Source: an uncultured Lachnospiraceae bacterium
GTDB taxonomy: Bacteria > Bacillota > Clostridia > Lachnospirales > Lachnospiraceae
Reading direction: 5' to 3'
Assembly: GCA_902803635.1 (NCBI GenBank)
Contig: CADCQU010000040.1
Location: forward strand, 1 to 8,944
Length of the DNA stretch: 8,944 nt
How positions within the stretch are numbered: position 1 is the first letter of the stretch; every line of letters starts with the position of its first letter. Below, piece after piece: positions 1 through 6,359 of the stretch. Made by a program: the position numbers and the translations under genes. Under the pieces are notes generated by a model that was not told where the DNA came from, did not search any database, and saw only the letters and a program-made list of their open reading frames with translations.

Positions 1-37
1 AAATCTTACGGGATTCTTCGCTTCGCTCAGAATGACA
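1..37. repeat. Partial copy (right end) of the 137-bp inverted-repeat element
   Basis: Bases 8-37 are identical over 30 bp to bases 4426-4455, the right end of the complete element at 4319-4455, including its 12-bp terminal repeat CTCAGAATGACA. The copy is cut by the window edge, so its left part cannot be seen. It lies just downstream of the DUF5688 gene's 3' end. The rest of the stretch, 38-104, shows nothing I can name and no T-tract terminator for that gene. Confidence 0.8.
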
Positions 38-104
38 ATTCCTTTACAAAACAAAGCGTCCATTTTCGACGGGGCTGAACTGTAACAGTGGGAGAGCAGG
101 CGGA

Positions 105-1001
105 TCAGTACAACACCTTCCCCGCCATGCGATCGTAGCGGTAGACGTGGTCGGAGAGGACCTCCTGCTCCATCACCTGGGTGTTGTTCACGTCAATCAC
201 CATGCGCTCCAGCTCGATCCGCGAGTAGGTCCCGTCATCCGGGAGGGCGATGATCTCGTGGATGCTGCTGGGCAAAAGGAAGAGGTTCTCGCCCGCCTCC
301 TCCGCAAGGGTCTGGAAGACCTCCGGTTCGAGCAGGCAGACCGAGCCGTAAAACCGCTCCTCATTTGTCACGACCTTCATTTGCCGGCGGAAAAGGACGG
401 CCCTCCCCTCCTCCGGGATCGGGTTTGCGTTGATCTCATCCAGAATCTCCTCCATGGGAATCATCACCACCGGCTTGTCCCGGCGAACATTTGCCATCGC
501 GAGGTTGTAAAGCTCCTCCTCCTGCATTTGCCAGCGCGCAAGATCGCGGTTCCGGAGGATCATGGTGGCCTCGCCGATCGGCTTCTCGGAAATCTCAAAA
601 TAGTAGAGGACGGCGAGATCGAGCAGCCGGCGGTGCGGCGCGCCTTCCAGAAAGCCGCGGTTCCGCGAATAGTGCACAAGGCGCGGATAAATGCGGTCCT
701 TGACATTTGCAAAGTCCACCATCCGCCCCGCGTCGACGGGCCCGCTGACGTCGTGCGCCGCGTGCTCCCGCAGGATGTCCCCGACGACCTCCCCGAGCGG
801 CACATTGCCCATGCAGAAGAACCGGTAGTACTTCTCCAGGTACACCGTCGGCGAGATGTTCCTCCCCGGACGAAGGATCGTCAGAGCGTCCAGGACGATT
901 CCGTTGTTCTTCGGGACGCGGTGGATGCCCACCTCCGTACCCGGGCCCTCCACCTCGCGAATCATGTCCACCACCTGCGCCTTAAACTCCATATAATTCA
1001 T
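105..1001 (-). CDS. DUF5688 family protein
   Basis: A 298-residue soluble protein with no signal peptide or membrane segment. I recognise the DUF5688 pattern over nearly its full length: an N-terminal stretch with KNNGIVLDALTI and NISPTVYLEKYY (about 31-59), a middle with VKDRIYPRL and LLDLAVLYYF (about 100-135), EEELYNLAMANV (about 161-172), and a C-terminal block with NEERFYGSVCLL, LFLLPSSIHEIIALP and VLSDHVYRYD (about 213-290). The family is common in Lachnospiraceae and its biochemical role is not known to me, so no function is proposed. The start at the first ATG is supported by AAAGGAAG seven bases upstream; a second ATG three codons in is possible. It stands alone, separated from efp by the efp terminator and about 225 nt. 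The gene holds five of the 20 CATTTG/CAAATG motif copies, the densest cluster in the window. Confidence 0.88.
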   Translation of the reverse strand: MNYMEFKAQVVDMIREVEGPGTEVGIHRVPKNNGIVLDALTILRPGRNISPTVYLEKYYRFFCMGNVPLGEVVGDILREHAAHDVSGPVDAGRMVDFANVKDRIYPRLVHYSRNRGFLEGAPHRRLLDLAVLYYFEISEKPIGEATMILRNRDLARWQMQEEELYNLAMANVRRDKPVVMIPMEEILDEINANPIPEEGRAVLFRRQMKVVTNEERFYGSVCLLEPEVFQTLAEEAGENLFLLPSSIHEIIALPDDGTYSRIELERMVIDVNNTQVMEQEVLSDHVYRYDRMAGKVLY

Positions 1002-1226
1002 TTTCTTTCTTCCTTTCCATATTTTCCTGTTGTTATTAATAAAAATCTTGAATCTTGAAAAAGGCTGTGGAGGCCATTAGGAAAATCCTGGAAAAGCGTA
1101 GTTGATCAGCGGCCCAAGCTGTAGCCCCCCTATAAGGAAGGTTCCGGGCCGTCTGGGGAAGCCGTCCCTTCGAACAAACTCCCCAAAAATCGTAATATTC
1201 TGATAAAAAGATACCAAAAAATTAAG

Positions 1227-1252
1227 AAGCCTCCCCGCACTTGGGGAGGCTT
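1227..1252 (-). terminator. Intrinsic terminator of efp
   Basis: A perfect 10-bp stem (AAGCCTCCCC, 1227-1236, with GGGGAGGCTT, 1243-1252) closes a 6-nt loop. Read on the minus strand it is followed by a T-rich run (CTTAATTTTTT). It lies 5 nt past the efp stop codon, so it should end efp transcription. The remaining gap to the DUF5688 start (1002-1226) holds only weak pairings such as GGCCC 1111-1115 with GGGCC 1146-1150, and no promoter I would defend. Confidence 0.9.
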
Positions 1253-1257
1253 TCTTT

Positions 1258-1815
1258 TTATGCCCTCGAAAGGTACTCGGATGTCCGGGTATCAATCTTG
1301 ACCTTGTCGCCGATATTGACGAAGAGCGGAACCTGGATCGTGGCACCCGTCTCGACCGTCGCGGGCTTCGTGGCGCCCTGGGCGGTGTTGCCGGCAAAGC
1401 CGGGCTCGGTATCGGTGACCTCCAGCTCCACAAAAAGAGGAGGCTCGACGGAGAAGACCGAACCATTGTAGGAGCAGACCTTGACGGTATCATTTTCCTT
1501 GACGAACTTCATGGCATCGCCGATAACGTCCTTGTTGATCATGAGCTGATCAAAGGTCTCCGGGTCCATGAAATAGAAGAGGTCGCCATCGTTGTAGAGG
1601 TACTGCTGATCCTTGCGGTCAATGCGGGCCGCCGGGAACTTTTCCGTCGGACGAAACGTCTTTTCCACCACGCCACCATTGATGACGTTTCTAAGCTTCG
1701 TGCGCACGAACGCCGCACCCTTGCCGGGCTTGACGTGCTGGAACTCAACAATCTGCATGACCTGGCCGTCCATGTCAAGCGTTAAACCATTCTTAAAATC
1801 ACCTGCTGAAATCAT
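1258..1815 (-). CDS. efp: Elongation factor P
   Basis: A 185-residue translation factor that binds between the P and E sites of the ribosome and relieves stalling at consecutive prolines. Length and layout fit the family: an N-terminal KOW-like domain (about 1-62), then two OB-fold domains (about 65-126 and 127-185). The conserved loop KPGKGAAF (29-36) carries Lys32, the residue modified in many bacterial EF-Ps; the type of modification here cannot be told from sequence. The C-terminus has the family signature [17 protein letters not shown] (169-185). The start is set by AAGGAGG eight bases before the ATG. The gene has its own terminator and a possible promoter, so it is probably transcribed alone or with the tail of the aro fusion transcript. 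It contains none of the CATTTG motifs found in its neighbours. Confidence 0.97.
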   Translation of the reverse strand: MISAGDFKNGLTLDMDGQVMQIVEFQHVKPGKGAAFVRTKLRNVINGGVVEKTFRPTEKFPAARIDRKDQQYLYNDGDLFYFMDPETFDQLMINKDVIGDAMKFVKENDTVKVCSYNGSVFSVEPPLFVELEVTDTEPGFAGNTAQGATKPATVETGATIQVPLFVNIGDKVKIDTRTSEYLSRA

Positions 1816-1844
1816 AGGAAAATCCTCCTTCCGTGATAACCCCT

Positions 1845-1873
1845 ATTTTATACGAAAATTCCGCCCGATGCAA
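1845..1873 (-). promoter_or_regulatory. Possible promoter of efp
   Basis: On the minus strand TTGCAT (1868-1873) and TAAAAT (1845-1850) are separated by 17 nt; an overlapping TATAAA sits at 1847-1852. The -10 matches consensus at 5 of 6 positions and the -35 at 3 of 6. The distance to the efp ATG (1815) leaves a leader of roughly 25 nt containing the ribosome binding site. This rests on position and spacing only. Confidence 0.4.
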
Positions 1874-1936
1874 CCATGAGTTTTGGAAAAATACGTAAAA
1901 ACCATTCGTAAAAGCCCCGCCGGTCCCCTGCTCTGC

Positions 1937-1979
1937 ATAAGATCGACAACGGAAATCATAGATTTCCGGTCTCACTTAT
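1937..1979. other. Imperfect hairpin between the aro fusion gene and efp
   Basis: A perfect 8-bp stem with a 3-nt loop (CGGAAATC 1950-1957, GATTTCCG 1961-1968) sits inside a weaker outer pairing, ATAAG with CTTAT (about 1937-1941 and 1975-1979). It lies just past the stop of the aro fusion gene. Neither strand shows a run of T directly after the stem, so it is not a standard intrinsic terminator. It may be an RNA 3'-end structure or a protein-binding palindrome. Confidence 0.4.
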
Positions 1980-2005
1980 CGCGGCAAGCGCGTGGGGCCG
2001 CATGA

Positions 2006-3295
2006 TTAGTATCGTCGATCCCTCTTATCATCCGTGCAGCCGACGCGGGTGGAAATCTCAAAGGCAATGTCCCGCACCTTCCGCCCGTCGGTGTCCACGA
2101 CGATCTCCGCCGCCCGGGTGTAGTACTTCTCCCGCTCGCGCATGAGGGTTTCGACACCCTCGACCGAGAACCTTCCATTTAATAAGGGCCTGCTTCCCGC
2201 CGACTTCCTGAGGCGCTTATAAACCGTCTCGGGACTCGCGGTCAGAAGCACCACATGCCCCATCGCCCGCATTTGGACGACGTTCGAGGCGCGGAGGACC
2301 GTCCCGCCGCCGCAGGAGACAATCTGCCGTTGCTCGTCAAATAGCTCCTCCAAAAGTTCCGATTCCACGGAGCGGAAGTACGCCTCGCCGCTCTCGCCGA
2401 AAATCCGGGGGATGCTCCGTCCCTCCTTCGCCTCAATCTCCCGGTCCATCTCGAAAAGCGGCAGGCCCGTGCGCGACGAAAGCTCCTTTGCAACCGTCGT
2501 CTTGCCCGTCCCCATGAAGCCCGTGAGGAAAATGTGCCCCTTCCGGAGCGCGCCGTCGTGCCTTTTCTGAATCACCTCCCGCAGCGCGTCGGCATCCATC
2601 TGGCCGGGCGCGGTCCCGGGTCCTCCGGCCGTGGCAAATGTCATCGCCGAGCCGAGCTGTTCGGCCCCGAAGCGCGTGATGGCCCCGAGCTTCCCCATGG
2701 AAATGAGCACCATCGGGATGCGGAGGCTGTCGCGAAGGGACAGCCCTAGCGAGAGCAGCCGCTCCACGTCCTCCGCATTTTCCGGCATCACGGCAATTTT
2801 CGCGATGGAAGCCCCGGCATCCTCCATTTGCCGAATGCAATAGAGGAGCTCCTGCGTCTTAGGCGTGGACTGGAAATCGTGGAACGAGGCGATGGTCGGT
2901 ATTTTCTGGTGCTCCGCCTCGGCAAGGATCCGCAGAGCCGCCACCCGCCGAATCTCCACATCCACAAAATCCGGCTGGCACTCCTTTAAAAGATAGAGCA
3001 GGATATCCTCATACTCGTTCTCGGCAAATGCCCGCCGCCCGCCTTCCGCGGCGGTCCGGAGCGTGTAGAGCAGCGGAATGTTGGAATACTCCCGGAGAGT
3101 GCGCACAAGGTCCCGAAGGGCTGACCGCTCCCGAAGGCCCGCAAATGTATCCAGCCGGATTTCCAGGATGTCGGCCTTCCGGAGGGCGGAACGCGCCGCC
3201 AGAAGCATGTCCTGCTGCGTCTCACCGCAGACCGGAACCGTAATCTTCGGAAGTCCGAGACCAATCTCCGTTTTTTTTATCGAGACTGTTTTCAT
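2006..3295 (-). CDS. aroD/aroK: Bifunctional 3-dehydroquinate dehydratase (type I)-shikimate kinase
   Basis: A 429-residue fusion of two shikimate-pathway enzymes. Residues about 1-245 are a type I dehydroquinase (3-dehydroquinate to 3-dehydroshikimate through a lysine Schiff base): Glu45 in LEIRLD, Glu84, the general base His139 in SFHDF, the Schiff-base Lys166 in AKIAVMP, Arg208 in MGKLGAITRF and Gln232 in APGQ. Residues about 252-429 are a shikimate kinase (ATP-dependent 3-phosphorylation): Walker A GFMGTGKTT (259-267), substrate-binding Asp284 in FEMDREIE and Arg308 in YFRSVE, CGGGTVL (328-334) and lid SRPLLNG (368-374). All key residues of both enzymes are present. Reading can be extended upstream in frame to 3862, but the start at 3295 is chosen because AAAGGAGGG lies directly before this ATG, homology begins here, and the extension would run antisense through aroE. 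It is divergent from aroE. Confidence 0.95.
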   Translation of the reverse strand: MKTVSIKKTEIGLGLPKITVPVCGETQQDMLLAARSALRKADILEIRLDTFAGLRERSALRDLVRTLREYSNIPLLYTLRTAAEGGRRAFAENEYEDILLYLLKECQPDFVDVEIRRVAALRILAEAEHQKIPTIASFHDFQSTPKTQELLYCIRQMEDAGASIAKIAVMPENAEDVERLLSLGLSLRDSLRIPMVLISMGKLGAITRFGAEQLGSAMTFATAGGPGTAPGQMDADALREVIQKRHDGALRKGHIFLTGFMGTGKTTVAKELSSRTGLPLFEMDREIEAKEGRSIPRIFGESGEAYFRSVESELLEELFDEQRQIVSCGGGTVLRASNVVQMRAMGHVVLLTASPETVYKRLRKSAGSRPLLNGRFSVEGVETLMREREKYYTRAAEIVVDTDGRKVRDIAFEISTRVGCTDDKRDRRY

Positions 3296-3342
3296 TTTCC
3301 CTCCTTTTGTGGTATGATAGGGAATGTTTGATTGATGCTGTA
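3289..3342. promoter_or_regulatory. Divergent promoter region between the aro fusion gene and aroE
   Basis: The 78-bp gap between the two start codons must hold both promoters. For aroE (plus strand) TATGAT (3313-3318) is preceded by TG one base upstream, an extended -10, with TTTTCA at 3289-3294 (18-nt spacing). The same bases read on the minus strand as TATCAT (3314-3319), a possible -10 for the fusion gene, but no good -35 is seen for it. If both are used the two polymerases would compete for the same site. No operator palindrome is obvious. The aroE half is the better supported. Confidence 0.45.
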
Positions 3343-3373
3343 GATTTTTTGCACTTGCCCAAAGGAGGCCCGT

Positions 3374-4222
3374 ATGCAAAAATATTATCTTCTCGGCTCC
3401 CCGGTAGCCCACAGCCTTTCTCCCGCGATGCACAACTGCGCGTTCCGCGCACTCCATATCGATGCAGAGTATGCCGTCCTCGACGTAACCGAGGACGACC
3501 TTCCCGCGGTCATCGACCGCCTTCGGAGTGAAGGGGCTGCGGGCTGGAACGTCACCATGCCCGTCAAGACCGCGATGCACGGCCTTTGCGAGGTGCTCTC
3601 CTCCAGCGCCGAGATCGCCCGCTCCGTAAACACGGTTCGCAACGAGCACGGCGTTCTGCACGGCTACACCACCGACGGCGACGGCTTCCTCCGCGCGATG
3701 CAGGAGGAGGGCTTTCCGGTTCGCGGGGCACAACTCACCCTTCTTGGCACCGGCGGGGCGGCCACGTCCATCCTGATCGCGGCGGCCCTCGAAAATGCCG
3801 TCGCCATCAAGGTTTTCTACCACAGCAAGTCTTCCCGCGCCGCGATGCGCGGCATCCTGCACCGTCTTGCAAAGAGCACGAAGACGAAAATCGAATTAGA
3901 AGCACTTTCGGACGAAGAGGCCCTGCAGAAGGCCGTGGATACCTCAGCCGTCCTGATCAACGCGACAAATGTCGGGATGGCCGGAACCGCCCTCGCAGAC
4001 AGCTCGCCGCTGCCTCCGTCGATCGTCCTTCCGAAGCAGCTTTCGGTCTTTGACGCGATCTACAATCCGAGGCAGACGCCCCTCCTTAAAATGGCGAAGG
4101 AGGCCGGCTGCCAAACGGCAAATGGCCTCTCGATGCTGCTCTACCAGGGTGCGGAGGCCTTCCGCCTCTGGACCGGGCGCGAGATGCCGGTGGACACGGT
4201 CCGCCGCGAGTTTTTCTCATAA
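3374..4222 (+). CDS. aroE: Shikimate dehydrogenase
   Basis: A 282-residue cytoplasmic enzyme that reduces 3-dehydroshikimate to shikimate with NADPH, the step between the two activities encoded by the divergent fusion gene. The substrate domain has SLSPAMHN (14-21), NVTMPVK (59-65) with catalytic Lys65, and GYTTDGDG (97-104) with catalytic Asp101. The Rossmann domain has the glycine loop GTGGAATS (125-132), then NATNVGM (196-202). The C-terminus carries DAIYNPRQTPLL (227-238) and NGLSMLLYQG (250-259). Length matches the family (about 270-290). AAAGGAGG ends five bases before the ATG and fixes the start. The usual Asn of the N-T-D motif is Thr here (T-T-D), a mild variation that keeps Asp101. 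Gln codon CAA is somewhat more common here than in the neighbouring genes. Confidence 0.96.
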   Translation: MQKYYLLGSPVAHSLSPAMHNCAFRALHIDAEYAVLDVTEDDLPAVIDRLRSEGAAGWNVTMPVKTAMHGLCEVLSSSAEIARSVNTVRNEHGVLHGYTTDGDGFLRAMQEEGFPVRGAQLTLLGTGGAATSILIAAALENAVAIKVFYHSKSSRAAMRGILHRLAKSTKTKIELEALSDEEALQKAVDTSAVLINATNVGMAGTALADSSPLPPSIVLPKQLSVFDAIYNPRQTPLLKMAKEAGCQTANGLSMLLYQGAEAFRLWTGREMPVDTVRREFFS

Positions 4223-4242
4223 TGCAAGGTGAATATTCTATC

Positions 4243-4274
4243 ATGGCGGCCTCCCGGGAGGCCGCCATTTTTTT
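4243..4274 (+). terminator. Intrinsic terminator of aroE
   Basis: A perfect 26-bp palindrome (4243-4268, arms ATGGCGGCCTCCC and GGGAGGCCGCCAT) is followed by seven T (4268-4274). It begins 20 nt after the aroE stop codon. The stem is GC-rich and has no separate loop, so a few central pairs must open. It acts clearly on the plus strand; the minus strand lacks a matching T run. Confidence 0.93.
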
Positions 4275-4318
4275 ACGTTTAATCCAGATGAACAGGTGAC
4301 TTTAAAAGCAACGTTTTC

Positions 4319-4455
4319 TGTCATTCTGAGGAGTACGTCCTCCGGACATCCCAGAATCTAATCGCCTTCGGCGATTAGAAATGATGAAAAGCGACGAAGA
4401 ATCCCGTAAACGGTGCGAAAAACTCACGGGATTCTTCGCTTCGCTCAGAATGACA
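4319..4455. repeat. 137-bp non-coding element with 12-bp terminal inverted repeats
   Basis: Perfect terminal inverted repeats TGTCATTCTGAG (4319-4330) and CTCAGAATGACA (4444-4455) enclose two further hairpins: a 10-bp stem with 3-nt loop (4357-4366 with 4370-4379) and a 13-bp stem CGAAGAATCCCGT/ACGGGATTCTTCG (4395-4407 with 4426-4438). It has no credible ORF. Its right end recurs exactly at 8-37 and a decayed version of its middle at 7166-7238, so it is a dispersed family. It sits between the convergent 3' ends of aroE and citrate synthase. It resembles a MITE or REP-like intergenic repeat; no flanking target duplication was identified. Confidence 0.85.
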
Positions 4456-4463
4456 AGCCTTTC

Positions 4464-4500
4464 GTACGGAGAATGTCCATATTTATGCGTTCAACCGTAC
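4464..4500. other. Short inverted repeat downstream of citrate synthase
   Basis: GTACGG (4464-4469) pairs with CCGTAC (4495-4500) across a 25-nt AT-rich loop, 12 nt past the citrate synthase stop codon. There is no T run after it on the minus strand, so it is at best a weak terminator. With the adjacent 137-bp element it may form the transcript end for the gene. Confidence 0.3.
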
Positions 4501-4512
4501 AGGTGGAAAAAT

Positions 4513-5919
4513 TTAATTATCATACAACTGGTTCTTCGCGTCCTCGGCAATCTCCTTCCCGCGGAGCTCCAGCGGTTCATAGTTCTGCCTCGCCCCGGTA
4601 GCCACGTACGCCGGACGGATGATCTTGTCCATATTAATCAGCTCCTCCAGACGGTGCGCGCTCCAGCCAACGATACGCGCGATTGCGAAAATCGGCGTAT
4701 ACAGCTCCATCGGAAGGCCGAGCATCCCGTACACAAGGCCCGAGTAGAAGTCAACATTTGCCGAAACACCCTTGTAAATCCGGCGCTTCTCGGCGATGAC
4801 CTCCGGAGCCAGGCGCTCGACGCGCGTGTAGAGGTCGTAGTCCTCGTCCAGCCCCTTCTCCTCGGCCAGCGTCTTCACGTATTTCCGGAAAATGCGCGCA
4901 CGGGGATCGGATACGGAGTAGACCGCGTGTCCGAAGCCGTAGATCAGGCCTTTCTTGTCAAATGTCTCGCGGTTCAGAAGCTTTTTCAAATACGCCCGAA
5001 TCTGGTCGTCATCGTGCAGATCCGCGACATTTGCCCGAAGGTCCTGGAACATTTGCACGACCTTGATGTTCGCGCCGCCGTGCTTGGGGCCTTTGAGGGA
5101 GGCGAGGGCCGCCGCGACCGCCGAGTAGGTGTCCGTCCCGGAGGACGTGACCACGTGCATCGTGAAGGTCGAGTTGTTACCGCCGCCGTGCTCCATGTGG
5201 AGGACGAGGGCCAGGTCGAGCACGCGGGCCTCCAGCTGCGTGTACGTCTTGTCCGGGCGAAGGAGCCGGAGCAGATTTTCCGCCGTGGATTTCGACTTTG
5301 ACGGCTTATGGATATAGAGGCTCTTGCCCCGCTCATAGTGGTTATAGGCATGGTAGGCGTAGACCGCGAGCATCGGAAAGGCCGCAATCAGGCTGATGCT
5401 CTGGCGTAGGACATTTGGCAGGGACGTGTCGTCCGGAGCCTTGTCGTAGGAGGCCAACGTCAGGACCGATTTGGCGAGGGAGTTCATGATGTCGCGGCTC
5501 GGGGCCTTCATGATGACGTCTCGGACGAAGTTCCGCGGGAGGCTCCGCTGCTGCGCGAGCAAAACGCGGAAGTCCTCCAGCTGCTGCCGGTCAGGAAGCT
5601 TCCCAAAAAGCAGTAAATAGGCGGTCTCCTCGAAGCCGTAACGTCCCTCGGACGTGAAGCCCTGCGTGAGGTCGTTGATATGAATGCCGCGGTAGAAGAG
5701 CTCGCCGTCCACGGGAATCTTTTCACCGTCGATCCAGTGGAAGGAATTAATCTCGGAAATGGCGGTAAGCCCCGCCACCACGCCGGCCCCGTTGATGTCG
5801 CGCAGGCCGCGTTTGACGTCATGCTTCACATAAAGGCTCTGATCGATACTGGAATTTTCCACGCAAAGCGCACTCAGCTCTTCAATCTCGGGTGTCACTT
5901 TCAATGCAAATTTTGCCAT
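4513..5919 (-). CDS. gltA: Citrate synthase
   Basis: A 468-residue enzyme that condenses acetyl-CoA and oxaloacetate to citrate; in an anaerobic Firmicute its likely role is the oxidative branch towards 2-oxoglutarate and glutamate. The catalytic triad is visible: His244 in HMEHGGGN, His331 in YGFGHAVY and Asp390 in ANVDFYSG. Also present are GPKHGGAN (277-284), DPRAR (338-342) and GWSAHRLEE (418-426) with Arg423 near the active site. It is somewhat longer than the E. coli enzyme (about 430), the extra being mostly N-terminal. 2-methylcitrate synthase cannot be excluded, but no prp genes are nearby. The start at 5919 (MAKFAL) is preceded by GGAGG with five bases between; a TTG four codons upstream overlaps that site and is unlikely. 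It is transcribed alone from the promoter at 6033-6061. Confidence 0.94.
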   Translation of the reverse strand: MAKFALKVTPEIEELSALCVENSSIDQSLYVKHDVKRGLRDINGAGVVAGLTAISEINSFHWIDGEKIPVDGELFYRGIHINDLTQGFTSEGRYGFEETAYLLLFGKLPDRQQLEDFRVLLAQQRSLPRNFVRDVIMKAPSRDIMNSLAKSVLTLASYDKAPDDTSLPNVLRQSISLIAAFPMLAVYAYHAYNHYERGKSLYIHKPSKSKSTAENLLRLLRPDKTYTQLEARVLDLALVLHMEHGGGNNSTFTMHVVTSSGTDTYSAVAAALASLKGPKHGGANIKVVQMFQDLRANVADLHDDDQIRAYLKKLLNRETFDKKGLIYGFGHAVYSVSDPRARIFRKYVKTLAEEKGLDEDYDLYTRVERLAPEVIAEKRRIYKGVSANVDFYSGLVYGMLGLPMELYTPIFAIARIVGWSAHRLEELINMDKIIRPAYVATGARQNYEPLELRGKEIAEDAKNQLYDN

Positions 5920-6032
5920 AGGCACCTCCAATCTTCTGCGGGAAGCCCTGATTGCTCCTCCGGCAGCCCCTGAACTTTATCAAGCCCCGCCATAGATACA
6001 GCTTCCCAGCTTTCTGCCCCTTAGATTCAAAT

Positions 6033-6061
6033 ATTGTATTATATTAGCATACCCTTGGCAA
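6033..6061 (-). promoter_or_regulatory. Sigma-A-type promoter of citrate synthase
   Basis: Minus strand TTGCCA (6056-6061) and TACAAT (6033-6038) are 17 nt apart, each 5 of 6 to consensus, in a locally AT-rich patch. A second -10-like TATAAT overlaps three bases further upstream but has no matching -35. Transcription would start near 6026, leaving a leader of about 105 nt (5920-6026). That leader shows only short pairings such as AGCT/AGCT and three GGGCT-type direct repeats; no riboswitch class is recognised. Confidence 0.7.
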
Positions 6062-6157
6062 AAAATCTACACCTGATTTACAGCACAACGCATCGCTTAC
6101 TACTATTACCGATCAAGGAAGTCCCATCTTTTGTCTTTCCTCCGTGTTAACCTCGTA

Positions 6158-6330
6158 TGTTAAGCTCAAAAATGCTTTTTCAGAATTTTGAGCTTACTTT
6201 TCATCCGGCCTACACTCGCATGTTAAGCTCAAAAATGCTTTTTCGGAATTTTGAGCTTACTTTTCATCCGGGCTACACTCGCTCGTTAAGCTCAAAAATA
6301 CTTTTTTCAAGTTTGTAGCTTATCTTGTCG
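6158..6330. repeat. 63-bp tandem repeat, three units, each with an inverted repeat
   Basis: Units begin at 6158, 6221 and 6284, exactly 63 bp apart. Units 1 and 2 differ at only a few bases; unit 3 keeps the first half and diverges after about 6310. Each unit starts GTTAAGCTCAAAAAT and carries the reverse arm TTTTGAGCTTA, an 11-bp stem (6161-6171 with 6186-6196 in unit 1) around a 14-nt loop, followed by a linker containing TACACTCGC. Unit 3's right arm is imperfect. On the minus strand the block lies between the end of the second sortase gene and the citrate synthase promoter. No clear T run follows the stems, so these are not ordinary terminators. The rest of 5920-6157 contains only the promoter and leader described separately. 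Confidence 0.9.
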
Positions 6331-6359
6331 CTATAATTGTCTGGCACAACGTTTTCCAA

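Noticed and set aside
147..1058. Long plus-strand open frame opposite the DUF5688 gene
   Set aside because: It is the antisense shadow of a recognised gene in GC-rich DNA, with low-complexity Leu/Arg/His content and no ribosome binding site worth noting.
1077..1226. Small RNA or short gene downstream of efp
   Set aside because: Pairings such as GGCCC/GGGCC are short and isolated, and the open frames here are shadows of efp.
3296..3862. N-terminal extension of the aro fusion gene (open frame to 3862, 618 residues)
   Set aside because: The extension is antisense to aroE, has no homology to dehydroquinase, and the ATG at 3295 has its own strong ribosome binding site.
4900..4935. Loss of a catalytic residue in citrate synthase because GHAVY replaces the bacterial GHRVY
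   Set aside because: The catalytic histidine is kept, and GHAV is also found in functional citrate synthases such as the animal enzyme.
4381..5301. Long plus-strand open frame opposite citrate synthase
   Set aside because: It starts inside the 137-bp repeat and runs antisense to a gene with all catalytic residues. No family is recognised.
5920..6026. Riboswitch or attenuator in the citrate synthase leader
   Set aside because: Only short pairings and no terminator hairpin with T tract or known aptamer core were found.
6158..6330. CRISPR array
   Set aside because: The units are contiguous 63-bp tandem copies; the sequence between palindromes is itself repeated, so there are no unique spacers, and no cas genes are seen.
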